From: Podospora comata
Taxonomy: Eukaryota; Ascomycota; Sordariomycetes; Sordariales; Podosporaceae
NCBI GenBank assembly: GCA_017354895.1
Contig: CP071499.1
Coordinates: forward strand, 1,984,001 to 2,048,000
DNA: 64,000 nucleotides
Reading direction: 5' to 3'
Every line of letters begins with the position of its first letter. Position 1 is the first letter of the stretch. The notes under the pieces are model-generated. The model was not told where the DNA came from and searched no databases. It saw only the letters and a list, made by a program, of their open reading frames with translations. A program made the position numbers and the translations under genes. This document shows, in pieces, positions 20,421 through 32,791 of the stretch.

Positions 20421-22564
20421 GGTACCATGGGCCAGGTGCTAGGGAAAGGTATCAGCCACGCATATGTATAATGGGAGTGGTGTGCCATACTTAGCAGAAA
20501 GGTGCCGCTGTGGCTGGTGAGCCGAGAAGAGTTGGGCTTGCGAGATGCGACCGAGGTTCTCACCAACAACCACTCTTGTCCGTCTATCCGTAAAATGTGT
20601 GCGATGTCCTAAATTCCACAGCTCCTTCCCCACTACAAGGTGGTGTCCCCACAACGTAATCAGGCTCGATTGATGCAAGCACATTTGCCGGCGAGCCTGA
20701 CTTTCCTCATCGGTCACTCGCCGATGCAGTGGAAAGTGGGAGACGTGTAACGGTGAATCCCACAGTGCTCCATCCTTGTGCATAATCTTTTTTTGGGGGC
20801 CATTTACCAGAGGGCAAGTTTCTCTTCTGGAGAACTCACAGACCCTAACCCTTTAACCCTTCTACATGCCCTGCCAGTCAAGGGTTCTCACAACAGTTTG
20901 AACTCCAAGATGCATTTCAACTGTCGAGACAACTCACCGGGGTATCGTTTACCCATCTGCGGAGTAACCGTGACCAGATTCCCGACAAATCCATCACTAG
21001 AACCCGGAAAGCAACGTGGCCAGCGTTGCAACGACATGCGGGTGATATCTGGGCTGGCAAGGGGGGGTTGTTTGTCCCTCTCGAGAGGTTTGCTCCAGCG
21101 CTCTCTCGCACTCGGGAGTGCTCCGAGAGGGCCCCGACGCTCCTCCGGACCCCACCCGGGCCGTGAGGATTTGCAATTCGGCCGTCTCATCTCGCTGACC
21201 GGATCGTGAGGCATGTCGTTGAGGGTGGGCTGGCCTGGGCGCTGTGACGACACTGAAAAGGCTGGCCCTAGCACATCCGAGATTGGATTGCTGTGTGGGG
21301 GAATTTAAACTCTTCAACGGTCGCCCGCTCTGGCCCCAGCAAATCCTCCAGGATGACCGCCTTGAGAGGTCCCATCCCGCTCAGCCCGGGCCGCCAGCGT
21401 AGCATTCCTCCTGTTTCGAGCACCAAGGGCTGAGCGCGCCACCAATCAGCATCAACAGCTACTCGGGTTTCAGCTGGGCCAGCTGTCCAGGTCACTCAGT
21501 CCTCATTATCGCAATCTGCATGTAGAGAGAGACCAACAAAAGGCTCAGGACATCCATCTTCATAAGCAATGGCGGCTGGCTGGCTGTCGATGTCGATATC
21601 GGCCGGTACCTTTACCTTGAATCGAGGTCCCGTGTGGAGTGGCCCGCCAGGTCCCGGTTGCTGTCTTTGTTATCCACAGACTGAGTGTCTGTGATTCTCG
21701 GATAGCCTCCCGCCTCACTTTGTTCAGAGACACTTATTAAACAGCTGCCCAACCCAAGCACGCCATCACATCAAAAACGGCAACCAGCCCCGTCCCCATC
21801 CCATCATCTGCAGCTAGTCGAGGCCCCGCGTGGAGAGAGAGGGTCGAAAACCGGTCTGGCGAGGGGAAGCTTGGCTTCCTGATTAGTTCGACGCGGAGAG
21901 ACGCCCAAAGGTCCGGTTTGCCCTAACAGAACCTGGAACCCTTCACGAATCTGCACAAGCAGCCCGTCGAGTCCCCGTCGTCACAGGCCGAGTCCACTCA
22001 CTCAACAAAAAAAATCTCAATTGGGCCATTGACCGCCTGTCCTCTCTCGTTATCTTTCCCCCGCCACCAAGCAGCTCTCGGACTCGCTTGATTTGTTGCA
22101 GGAGGTAAAAAAGGGCGAGAGGAGAGGAGAGGCTGCCACGCTTCATTTATATTTTTACCACCAACTACTCCCCCCGTCCGGCATTGCTAGCTACCAGGCC
22201 CGCTGCTAAGAGACGTTCACCGCACCGTTAAACCGCTGTACCCCTTCCGAGGTTCCGCTCCCCGACTCCCCGAAGCCTAGTCCCTGCTTTTCCAGACGCG
22301 GGCGGCATACAGCAAGCAGCGTTGCCCCCAGATCACCACAGGCCCGCCTCCTTATTCCCATTACCGATTACCCTTAAGCTGCTGTGAATGCCCGCCCGCT
22401 CCTCCATTCGTCTCAACCCAACCCGACAAGTTGTGAGATTCTGCCCTGCCTCGGATTCTGACCCCTCTGGTTGTCTGTTTCTGCTCGCATCGCCCTGATC
22501 GCGCAGCAGCCTGTCTGACCTCACCCCCCCCCCCCCGCCGAATCGTCTGATCTGATTGCCGACC
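20421..22564. other. Long divergent promoter region, 2.1 kb
   Basis: It separates the HeLo gene (-) from the Zn2Cys6 factor (+). It holds telomere-like CCCTAA repeats at 20843-20861 and a 13-base C run at 22524-22536 close to the factor's start. No gene with codon bias was found. A long 5' leader is usual for fungal regulatory genes. Confidence 0.5.
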
Positions 22565-24825
22565 ATGGAGACCTTCTCGCCGGAAGCCCCACACTCGTCA
22601 GCCGCTTCCACTAACGGCTCGCCTGCGGTGTCTAGCGACAGCCCGGGGACGGCGACCTCCTCCTCGTCGAATGCCTTTTCGGCGACCATTGATGGCCGCC
22701 CGTCGCAGCAGCACCCGGCGCCGCCTCCTTCGGTCCCCGCAGCATGTCTCGCCTGTGTAAGTGAATGTTACTTTTTGTCTTTTTTGTCGTGAAAGCCAAG
22801 GTACCCCCCGGACTGGTCCAGCACCACTCTGATGGTGGCCAGGTCACCGGTTGGCTTGGATCGTGGTGTCAACATCGCCGAGTTGTAACGTGAGCCCTTC
22901 AGAAAAGATGGTGTGCTAATACCCGCGATGCAATAGCGTGGCAAGCACCTCAAGTGCGATGGGAACACCCCTTGCTCCCGTTGCACCAGCTCCGCTACAG
23001 AGTGCATCTATGTTGCTTCTCGTCGTGGATACAAGGGCCCTCGGAGGAATGCTGCCCAGAATCCTAACAAACGCCATGCCTCGTCGTCGCCTCCGTACTC
23101 GGGGCCTACTGTCGAGAGCTGCCCGATGATGCTAGGGCACACCCCCGTGTCTATTCCTGCTCCCTCCCTCTCAGCCTTCAACCCGGCCATCGTCTTGCCG
23201 GAGCAGTCGCCGGTCTCGTACGCACCTACTCCTGCTCTTAACCACGCCGGTCTCTATCGAAACTCGTTTGCCTCACCCTTGGACTCCAACACCATGGCCC
23301 CTCCCAACACCATGGCCCTGACGACCTCGTCAGCGATCCCCCATGTTCAGCCACCAGTGACCACCCTGGCCGAGAGATGCTTCGATGCCTTCTATCACTA
23401 CTTCCATGCCGCCCACCCCTTTGTGCTGCCCAAGGAGTACTTCCTTCGGCTGCTCAAGGAGGGCAACACCCCTGGCCTCAACGTGGTTATGGCTGCCATC
23501 AGATATATTGGCTCGCTCTTCTTGGATGCCGGTCCAGCCAAGGCCACCTATCTGGAAGAAGCCATCAGGCAGTGCTATCTGCCTACCACTACCAAGGATG
23601 GCTTCCTGATCCAAGCCTTGTTGCTGATCATCATTGGGCTGGATGGGAGCTGTCAACAAGAAAAGGCACGGGAGTTGTTGGCGGACTGTGAAAGATTTGC
23701 TATTGAGATTGATCTGAACAAGCGCCAATTTGCATCACTGCACGGCCACGGTAATCCCGTCGTGGAGGAGAGCTGGCGGCGAACATGGTGGGATCTCTTT
23801 GTGTGTGACGGCATGATTGCTGGTGTCCATCGCATCACCAACTTTTTGCTCTTTGATATTCAAAACGATGTTGGTCTGCCGTGCGAGGAGCAGCAGTATC
23901 TCACAGGGGTAAGAACTTCTCGAGCGTATGTGGATGTGATGTGAGACTGATTTACCTTTATAGCGCATCCCCCCACCAGCATACATGGAAGACTTTGATG
24001 ACCAGCTCTTCTCCGGTGAAGACCGAGAGTTTTCGTCTTTCACCTACCGTATTGCTGCCATCAGAAATCTCGGCAGGATGATGCGGATGCCTCAGATTAT
24101 GTACCCGGGAGACGACACCATCTCCCGGATAGAAGCCCTGCTCACCAACTGGAGGCTCCACCTGCCCGAGTCCAAGAGGGATGATCTGAACAAGAACTGC
24201 AAGCTGGATGAGATGATGTTTCAGGCGCATTTTATCACTCATGCGTATGCCAAACCCATGCTTTGAGAGCCATGTGAGAGATACTGACATTGTCCACAGT
24301 TGCACCATCATGCTTCACCAGCCCCTATCCCAGCTCGACTCCTCCCCCGTCCAAGCTGTCAACTCGTGCGCCCCTCACCGACCAGTCCCCTCGGGCGACA
24401 ACTTCAACGCCCACACCCGGCACACCATCACGGCCGCCTGCGAGATCAGCAAGATGGTCACCCAAGCCGTGCCCATCATCCAGCACACGCACTTCTTCAC
24501 CTGCGTCGTCACCCTCAGCTCCATCGTCCACTTGTCAAAGTGGGCGCTGTACTTTATCGAAGACGAGGAAGACCTCCGGCAGCAGATCAGACTGAACATT
24601 GGCGCCCTCAACAAGCTCAGCAAAGTGTGGAAAGCGGCAAACACGGCTTGGGGTCAGGTGAAGGGTGTGGCACAGGAGATTTACAGGGAGAAGAAGGCGC
24701 ACCAGATCAGCCCGGCGTTCTGGGTTGGTTTTACGCAGGAGCAGATGATTAGCAGCATCCAGGCTGATGAGGGGATCATGAGCGAGTTTAATAGTATGTT
24801 GACGCAGGTGACGCAAGCGCCGTGA
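22565..24825 (+). CDS. Zn2Cys6 transcription factor, 4 exons
   Basis: A fungal zinc-cluster regulator. Exons 22565-22756, 22937-23908, 23964-24244 and 24300-24825 give 656 residues. The zinc cluster, split by intron 1, is complete: CLAC, then RGKHLKCDGNTPCSRC, then a Cys six residues on, fitting C-x2-C-x6-C-x5-C-x2-C-x6-C (residues about 61-87), followed by a basic linker (ASRRGYKGPRR). A Ser/Thr/Pro-rich segment leads to the fungal-specific middle homology region (about 180-560), with CFDAFYHYFHAAHPFV near its start and SWRRTWWDLFVCDG in it. Targets are unknown. The neighbouring ABC transporter could be one, but the 2.3-kb gap and lack of a shared promoter give no direct support. Confidence 0.93.
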
Positions 24826-24925
24826 TATTTTTTTGTTTCTGTTTCTTTGCATTTTGGAAAATTCAGGGGCAGGATTTAACGTTTGGAAAATCTTTTTTTG
24901 ATTTTTGTTTCTAGGTACGACGATG

Positions 24926-24949
24926 ACTACTACTACTACTACTACTACT
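24926..24949. repeat. (ACT)8 microsatellite
   Basis: Eight uninterrupted ACT units about 100 bp past the stop of the Zn2Cys6 factor, probably in its 3' UTR. Confidence 0.88.
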
Positions 24950-25170
24950 GCAGCGGGATTTCATAGGGGGTTGATGAGATGATATCCTTTGTTCTGTTTC
25001 ACAACTTTTTGGGGAAGAGGAATTATGGAGAGAAGGGGTTTATGACACGAAAAAGGGGAAAATGGAGTTTTTTTTTTTTTTTGAAGTTAAATTTTTTCTC
25101 TAGATGAGGGACATATTATTTGGGGGTGGATGGCTTGGGGGGATATTTTTTGACAGGATGACAAAGTCTG

Positions 25171-25193
25171 TTTTTTTTTTTTTTTTTTTTTTT
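25171..25193. repeat. T23 homopolymer
   Basis: A run of 23 T with a second run of about 15 T roughly 90 bp upstream. Both are in the spacer following the Zn2Cys6 gene. Length may also reflect sequencing error. Confidence 0.85.
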
Positions 25194-27139
25194 GTGTGTA
25201 TGTATCCGTCACTTTTTGTTCTTTTGGCTGGGCAAAATTGGCACATATGAGCGAGCAGGGCAGGCATGGAGGTTACTGGTGATTTAATTGAGATTTTTTT
25301 TGTATTTGGATATGTACAGACTATGCTCATCTTTGGCTTATGTTGTGAGCAGCAGAGATCTCTCTGGGGAGGGGGGTGAGTTTAAAGTCCACGAGTATGA
25401 CCCCTTCGCTAAGGATTTCCGGTTCGGTATACTCTGTGATGCATCACAAGATCGATCACTTTGACTTGATACCCACGAGGAAGAAGTACCAGATTCCCGA
25501 GGTCTGCGTCGCAGTACTTGTCGTTCTTTATAGTGGACGGCGATCAAAGTGGGCCACCTAGATTGATAGTAGGGCCTGGGACTAAGGCACGCACTTTATA
25601 TGCGGGTCTAATGTATGGAACATTGGAAAACGACCAACGACTTTTATTTTGCGTATAATGCCCACTTATTACATGATTATGACCATGACGGAGAGATCCC
25701 CGAAGGTTCCAGCCTAGTATATCCAATCATGGGGAAGGGAGTGGTTGGTACCTGCAGTTGGCGGAGAGTTAACTGCATAGGTACACAGGTAGGTGGTCAG
25801 CGAGGCGTGGCAAGTTCCGGGGATCTGGATGTCTTGGATTGAGGTAGTGAGGATTCCTGAGAGATCGAATCGGAGGGGGAGGGATCGTGTCGGTGACCTC
25901 CTTTAGGGTCGTGAAGATATATGTATATACATATATATATTTTGAACAGCGAGAGCGTGTTCATGGGATCTTGGGATGTCATGCAGATCACCCCCCTCGG
26001 GTATCTCAAGGCTATTAACGGTGATAAGCGGCGATCAGCTCACGCTAAAACTCTACTGTACACCACCACCCCGATTCTCCCGCTGAAGAATCGCCGTGTC
26101 TCAGTTTATCACACCAAAAAGGACGCCGACCGGGCTCGGGTTGGATGAGTTCGTGGTTCAGTCCCCGCATTCCGACCCGAGTGAAGTCGGCGACCACGTG
26201 GGGTCTTCCGTCCTGTCGAAAGGACAATGGTTGGCTGGCAATCACCCCTCACAACGGCGAACATATACACTCCCTTCATATCAACGCCAACCACCCAACA
26301 CCCAGCAACTACATAGCATGTAAGCCCCTTGCATCACCACGAGAACCTGTCATCGGCGATGTTGTCCCACCCAAAAACCCACACATAACATCACTGACTG
26401 GCACTTGTGTATGACTATAGTCCCGGTAAGCCCTGCGCATGTATGTGGGGTGTGGTCAGCGGGTTTGATGCAAGGCTGAGGCTCAAGGTGTCGATTCCAA
26501 CCATCGCCGTTTATTGTGCTTTGGTGATGGTGGTGCCCTCTCGTGCCAAGGTGTCTGTCAGTTGCTTATTCTTTGTGCACTGTCATCACTCATCCACGAG
26601 CTTACATACTCGGAGTTTGGTGTGCCTTGTCTACTCGGGGATTGACACTGGCGCGGTAGATCCCGCGAACTACTTGCACCACTACACCGATAGCTCCCCG
26701 GCACTTGACGTGTTGGGAGTAGTGAAGCTGAATTTGGGCAGATATGCTAGCCACTTTCCAAGACTGATTGCTGTTGGTTCAGCTAGACTGGGTTGGTTGG
26801 CGATTGAGCTACTGACGATAACTCCGGAGCTGGTGGTTGAAGATGCCCGAGTTTTGGGGAGGAGGATCGTGAACTGGAGGGGAGGACTAGACGGCGTTTG
26901 TCTTGGATGACGGTGATCGGGGTTCATGCGGAGGGGATGGGCGCTGAGAAACCTGGGCTGGGTATGAGTATCTAATGGCTGGGTGCAGATAAAGGGAGAA
27001 GGCTGTGCAAGACTGCTGCTGACTGAGGAAACGAGAGTGCTCATAATCCCATCTGTCCGCCTCCCAACCCGCAGACCTCATCCCGTCTTCACCTGCCTCA
27101 TCTTTTCATTCTCGCCATCCTCCCAACCATCATCACAAC

Positions 27140-29201
27140 ATGAACGTCCCATCAAGCTCCTCCTCCTCCTCCCCAAAAATGGACCCCGAATCCGGCCCCT
27201 CCCCCTCCCACCTGAAAAACACCACCCTCACCTCCCTCACCTGGTCCTCCCTATCCCACGCAATCTCCACGACCCCCATCCTCACCTCCTCAACGGGCCT
27301 CCTCCGCCCAGGCGAACTCCTAGCAGTAATGGGCCCCTCGGGTTCAGGCAAAACAACCCTCCTCAACCTCCTCTCCCGCCGCCTTTCCCCATCATCCCCC
27401 TCACCCATCCTCCTAAACGGAACCCCACTCCCCCTCCCCCAATTCCAATCCCTGACCCGCTTCGTCGAACAGACTGACTCCCTCATCGGGGCCCTAACCC
27501 CACGCGAGACTCTCCACTTTGCCTCACGGCTCTCAAGCGCGGGAATTAGCAAAAAAGAGAGGCGGGAAAGGGTAGAGGGTCTACTCGGGAGTTTCGGCCT
27601 GGTCGAACAAGGCGATGTAGTGGTCGGGACTGTGACAAAAAAAGGGTTGAGCGGAGGGCAAAAGAGACGGTTGGGGGTTGCAAAGGAGATTATCACCGGG
27701 CCGAGGGTAATCATACTTGATGAGCCGACCAGCGGGCTTGATGGGAGGGGGGGGTGGGAGGTTGTCAAGTTTTTGAGGGGGTTGGCGAGGGAGAATAATG
27801 TGGGTACCTAGGTACTCTTCTGGGAGTGGTATGGGAATGATGCTAATTCGGGTGCAGTTGATTATTGTTGCGAGTATACACCAGCCTTCGACCGCGACGT
27901 TTGACCTGTTTGACAAGCTGTTGCTCTTGTCAGAGGGCAAGACGCATTATTTTGGTTCGGTGGAGGGGGTAGGGGGGTATTATGAGAGTCAGCTTGGGAT
28001 GGTCATGCCACGGCATGTTAATCCTGCTGAGTGGTTGCTCGAGCAGACTAATATTGATTATGCCGATGATAAAGAGGCTGCGAGGGCGAGGCTGGAGGAG
28101 ATGCAGTCTGGCTGGGAGAGGTCGGATTTGAAGAAAAAGTTGGATGAGGATGTTGCTGCTGTTGCTGCTGGGGCGGAGAAGGGGGGGGATGAGCTTGTGT
28201 TGGGGGATGATGAGGCGAGAGACAAAAAGCCGGGGATGGCGAGTGTGGTTGTGACGCTGGTGCACAGGAGCTTTATCAAGAGCTATCGGGATGTGGTTGC
28301 CTATGGGATTAGGTTGGCGATGTATACTGGTATGTATCCCTCCTTTGGTTGATACAGGAGAAAACTAAGAGATAAAAGGTCTCGCCATAATGATGGGCAC
28401 AGTCTGGCTCCGTCTGCCGGCCACACAAGACTCCATCATCCCCTTCACCAACTCCATCTTCTACGGCAGCGCCTTCCTCAGCTTCATGGCTGTGGCGTAC
28501 TGTCCCGCCTACCTCGAAGATTACAACCAGTATGCCAAAGAGAAACGAAACGGGCTCTACGGCGCCACTGCTATGACGCTGTCAAACTTCCTCGTTGGGA
28601 CACCATACCTCTTCCTCATCTCAGTCGTCTTCTCAGTAATCAGCTACTGGCTCTCCAACTTCCAGCCTACCGCCAAAGCCTTCTTCACCTGGGTCTTCTG
28701 GCTCTTCCTGGACTTGCTTGCCGCCGAAGGGCTGGTAGTCTTTATGACCTCTCTCTTCCCGTCCTTTGTCATCTCGTTGGCGCTGGTTGCGTTTGCCAAT
28801 GGCTTGTGGATGAGCGTGGACGGGTTCATGGTGCCGCCGGGGACGTTGAATGTCTTTTGGAAATATGTTTTCCATTACTGGGACTATCAAAAGTATGTGT
28901 TTGAGAACATGATGATCAATGAGTTCAGCGAGAGGGTGTATACCTGCGCTGAGACGGCGGATGGGTGTCAATGTGAGTATCTAGTATTCTGCATCCTGAC
29001 ATGAGAGAGAATAGAAAGCTGACAGGAAATGCAGGCATGTGGCAGACTGATCTGGCTGATCAATGCCTGATCCGTGGACAGGGAGTGTTGGATCAGTACG
29101 GATACAAACCTGGGTATATGGGCAAGGATGTGGGCATCATGCTGGCCATCATTTTTGGATATCGGCTCGCGGGGTGGTTGGTGTTGAAGCTGAAGAAGTA
29201 G
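27140..29201 (+). CDS. ABCG-type half transporter, 4 exons
   Basis: A half-size ABC transporter with nucleotide-binding domain first, membrane domain second (the WHITE/ABCG layout). Exons 27140-27799, 27858-28329, 28379-28972 and 29035-29201 give 630 residues, the usual half-transporter length. The NBD shows Walker A GPSGSGKTT (about 67-75), Q-loop region FVEQTDSLIG, signature LSGGQKRR, Walker B VIILDEPTSGLD and the H-loop in ASIHQPS just after intron 1. The membrane half (about 360-625) has about six hydrophobic segments, with LAIMMGTVWLRLP, LYGATAMTLSNFLVG and YQKYVFENMMINEF typical of ABCG proteins. An acidic, Ala-rich linker joins the halves. It would need to dimerise. Substrate unknown. 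It sits downstream of a Zn2Cys6 factor, in the same direction. Confidence 0.93.
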
Positions 29202-29762
29202 TAGAAACGGCGGTTGTGATGTCAGCGCGGCCGTGTAAGTGGAACGGGTCCTGCATCAGACTGCAGACGCTGGGTGGTTGACAGATGCAATCTATCTATG
29301 CTTAAGGCCAAGTGCAGGTACTCATAGAATACAGAGTAGATACCCGCCAGACCATCGTCGAGCTTGATTCGAGTTGTGAAACAAAACGTACTCGGAGAAA
29401 CGTAACTGCGTAACCGCCGGTACGTATCCGTAACGTGGGGGAAAACCCGACAGCCTGGTAACGGCGGGAGCTCTGACAGGGAATTGCGCACTGTGCCGCT
29501 AAATCGACAGGGCTGTAAACACGGCCCACCCGTCGCGTGCGAACGCGCTATGTCTTGACCTATTAACCCTGTACATTCCCCATTCTTTTTTTTTCTTTCT
29601 CTCTGTCTCTTTTCCACATTTTCGCCATTTTTATTCCTCGGGAACTGCTTCCGAAGCGTTTCTGGATGATCCAAGGGTAGTTCAGAAAGTAATCCGCCAA
29701 AAAATTCCCCCACCGCCAGCTTTTGAGGCCGTCTAGAAAAGTGACAACGGCCGCCTCTTCCA
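29202..29762. other. Intergenic spacer
   Basis: 3' flank of the ABC transporter and promoter of the next + gene. A pyrimidine-rich stretch (29585-29615) precedes the next start. No gene seen. Confidence 0.55.
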
Positions 29763-31643
29763 ATGGCGTCGTTGCCTAGCACATCGCCCCTCATAACCCT
29801 GGGCACGACTATCTCGACTCCCAGTTCGCACCACACGGCTCGAACAGATGGGGACAACGTCGGCGACACGTCTGCTCTTACGAGTGTGGATGACTTTGAC
29901 GACGACTATGACCAGCTGTTACCTCCGCCCTATCGAGATGCAGCCCAACTACCGTTTATGATTAAGAACCAGTTACAGATCCACCTGGAGGAGAAGATGT
30001 GTATGTCTTTTTCTCCTTTGTTTTGTTGACTTGGTTCCCTTCTCCTAACTTTTCCCCCCTTGACAGACCCTGAGACCCTGAACATGCTCCACGCCCTCCT
30101 CTCCAACTGCGCCAGCTTCTCCCCACCCTCGAAAGAGCAAGGCTCCCAACCACCACAGACAGTCTACGTTCCCCCACCACACCAACTCGCCTTCATCAGC
30201 AGTCTCGCAATCCACCCCCGGTTCACCTCGGCCCCACCAGACGTCGAAACGACCACCCCGCCGGTGCGCGACGGCGCCGCTGCCCTCTCCTACCTCCGAG
30301 GTCTGCTGTCTATCGTCGGCCCAATAAACGCCAACTTTCGACAAGCATTCGAGTTCAAACCACCTCCATCATCCTCCCATGACAGGAGATCAAGAAGGGG
30401 AGATGTGTTTGGTGACTGGTCAACCAGTGGCATGAGCGGAGCAGACAGTGACGCTTCCTCTTCTGATGCCATGACTGGTACCTTTGCCAGAGAAGGAGTC
30501 ATCTGGCACCGCGCGAGTGATTTCTGGTCGGTGCTAGGGTGGTCATTTTGGTGCGCTGCGTTTGTGCCAGGGAGGTGGAAGTATTGGAAGCCGTGGTTGG
30601 AGTTTGTGGTTACGGTACTGGAGCAGGATTGGGATGATCGGTTGGCGATGGATGAGAAGACGACGACGGCGGGTGATGAGCCGTATCCCAATTTGAAGGG
30701 GAGTTTGTTGGTGGCTTATCTGGAGGATATCACCAAGGCGAGGAAAACCGTGCAGAAGGAGGTGATGAAGGCTTTGACTTTTGCCTTGGAGGCTAGGGAT
30801 AGGAAGGTGTATGGGGAGGTTTTCACGAATGAAGAGTTGGTTGGGCCGAGGACTATCAAGAGGAAGAGGGCGGATACAATGCTGGATCTGGAGAATGGCT
30901 GCTTCGGGGACTATGATGACGATGACTCGGACTTGGAGAATGAGGGGGACAGTCAGGAGCTGCCTTGCAGTTCTGCCAGGTCTGCGCCGGGGGTACAGAA
31001 AAGGACGAAGAAGGCGATGGAAAGCGATGCGGGCCCGAGGCCGGCTGCGTTTCGTTTACCCGATGGAGTCGCCGAGACCATCCCATTCCGACTACGAATA
31101 TTCCGTCTTTTATCGGCAGCGGCCCATTATCTCCGCGACGTATCCTTTCCTACTTCTGAGCTTTACCAGAGCTTCTCGTACAAGGTCAGGACTTCACCGC
31201 TGCCTGTTTTTGAGCTCTTTCTCAAAGCACACAACGACCTGCCCGATTTTGCCAAAGTATCGCTCTACAGGAATGTTCTGGACGGTTTACTGCCGCCGAA
31301 CGGCCTGCCAGATCCCGACCGTGTGGACCGCGACACGAATAGCGGGGATGGCATCTCTGAGGTTATGATGCAGAAGTGCTTCTTGCCGTTCCCGGCTGGG
31401 AGGATCACGGCCGAGGATAATGCCAAGTTGTCGATTGTGTTGGAGAACATGCTGTGGGTCTTGTATCTGGCGACAGACATCACGGACGCGGCCGGTCTCG
31501 GGAAGGCGATTGAGACGGGGATCAAGGCGAGGGACGCCAAGATTAAGGGGAGGGGGAGGGCGGGTGGAGTTGATAGGTTGGGGAGGGAGATGCTCGCGAG
31601 GTCGAGTAATAATCTGAGGGTGTTTGCGAGGATTCTCGGTTGA
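29763..31643 (+). CDS. Unknown protein, 604 aa, 2 exons
   Basis: I do not recognise the family. Exons 29763-30000 and 30067-31643 join through a phase-1 GT-AG intron to give 604 residues. It is soluble-looking: no signal peptide and no clear membrane helix. The N-terminus is Ser/Thr-rich and acidic (VDDFDDDYDQLLPPPYRD). A middle block rich in Trp (WHRASDFWSVLGWSFWCA, WKYWKPWLEFVV) and a basic/acidic insertion (KRKRADTMLDLENG and a run of Asp/Glu) precede a helical C-terminal third with LRIFRLLSAAAHYLRD and a late basic patch (AKIKGRGRAGG). The mix of KRKR and long acidic stretches suggests a nuclear protein, which is inference. Codon use strongly supports coding. Confidence 0.85.
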
Positions 31644-32173
31644 GGGGTGATTTGTCTGCTTATTACACGCGTTGACTTCCAAGCGCATTTTTATTGTTGG
31701 TTTTTGGCTTTTTGATACCCCCTCTCTATGGGAAAAGCATGGGCTATTATTTGACGGGATTCTTGCGGTTTTCTACATGATGGTTTATCATTTGATGGGT
31801 GGTATGGTATGACTGGAGATCACAGGCGTGATGATCAGGGCGCATCATTGCTCTTACAATTAATCATGTTAGATGGAGGACTTCGTGTCCATTTCAATTT
31901 CTACTGTTTCCGGGCAGATAGATGTCTTGACCGAATACCTCGTGGGACTCGTTCGGCCTGCAAAACTGGTTTCAACCCACGCTTTAGAATGGAAGCGGGG
32001 ATTGGTGCTGCTTTTGGCGGTCTATCGAGTACGGTGGTTATATACATGTGTTGTACAGTTGAGAGGTGATGTAGAGACCAAGGCTACGCGTGCTTTTCCT
32101 ACGCCAAACTCCTTTCCACCCCCCAACACATCTCTTATTTCCTTCTCATGACATGTCCCTCTCCGTTCCAATA
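31644..32173. other. Convergent 3' flanks
   Basis: About 530 bp between stops of the unknown gene (+) and the NDUFAF2-like gene (-). Nothing else seen. Confidence 0.55.
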
Positions 32174-32791
32174 TCATGGCTTCTTCGCCGCCCCCGGCGT
32201 CCACCCCTGAGGCTGCCATTCCTCCCCGGGCCCAGCCCTCTTCTGCCTCCACGGATCAACCTTTTTCTTCCCCCCAACCAAAATCTCGCCTTCCTCCCCT
32301 TGTTCAGCCTGTTTCTTCATTCCCTCCCAAACCTCCTCCCTCTTGACCTCCTTGGGCACTTTTTGTTGTTCCTCCTCCTTCTTCTCAACCCACATCCCGC
32401 TCCCTTCCAACGCTGGCTTCCTCTGTTCCCCCCCAACCCCATCCTCAATATATTTAGCCTTGGCCTCCCACCTCCTGTCCGCCTCTGCCGCCAAAATCTT
32501 GAGTCTTTCTTGTCTGATAACGTCTGCTTGCTGTTCTTCAATGGTGGGCGGGTCAGGCCGGGTGTGACGCAGCCACTGGTGCCACGCGGGCGGGATCTTG
32601 ACCTCGGAGTGGTGGAGTTTGAGGGCAGGGTTGGGGCGGAGGATGCGGCGCCAGCGGTCTGGGTTGGGGTTGCCGCGGTCGTGGAACTCCCAGTAGGTGT
32701 TGCCTGAGAGGTCTTTGCCTACTAGGAAGTGGCGGCGCCAGGGGAGGCGGAGGGATTGGAATTTTTGGAGGAGGGAGAGGGGTTGGGACAT
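32174..32791 (-). CDS. Complex I assembly factor, NDUFAF2/mimitin-like
   Basis: Single exon, 205 residues from the ATG at 32791. The family (B17.2-like/NDUFAF2, related to the complex I subunit NDUFA12) helps late assembly of mitochondrial NADH:ubiquinone oxidoreductase. The shared core is visible: RRHFLVGKDLSGNTYWEF, then RWRRILRP and IPPAWHQWLRHTRPDPPT, at residues of about 15-90. The C-terminal half is charged and Glu/Lys/Trp-rich, as in other fungal members, and probably disordered. The open frame extends upstream to 33016, but the extra residues are low-complexity and lack the conserved start. Presence of this gene implies a functional complex I, as expected of a filamentous fungus. Confidence 0.88.
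   Translation of the reverse strand: MSQPLSLLQKFQSLRLPWRRHFLVGKDLSGNTYWEFHDRGNPNPDRWRRILRPNPALKLHHSEVKIPPAWHQWLRHTRPDPPTIEEQQADVIRQERLKILAAEADRRWEAKAKYIEDGVGGEQRKPALEGSGMWVEKKEEEQQKVPKEVKREEVWEGMKKQAEQGEEGEILVGGKKKVDPWRQKRAGPGEEWQPQGWTPGAAKKP

Larger units (their letters stand above)
24826..27139. other. Long intergenic spacer, 2.3 kb
   Basis: It begins with the 3' UTR of the Zn2Cys6 gene, rich in T homopolymers and an ACT repeat. An alternating AT patch (TATATACATATATATAT) lies near 25923-25940. Open frames (for example 26407-26910 on +) show neither codon bias nor family motifs. It could hide an RNA gene or an eroded repeat, but I cannot support one. Confidence 0.5.

Noticed and set aside
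25171-25193. Poly-T as a SINE or LINE tail
   Set aside because: No adjacent element body, target-site duplication or second copy can be seen, so I list it only as a homopolymer.
26407-26910. Plus-strand open frame of 167 codons in the 2.3-kb spacer
   Set aside because: Composition is not coding-like, there is no recognisable motif, and it overlaps equally long frames on the other strand.
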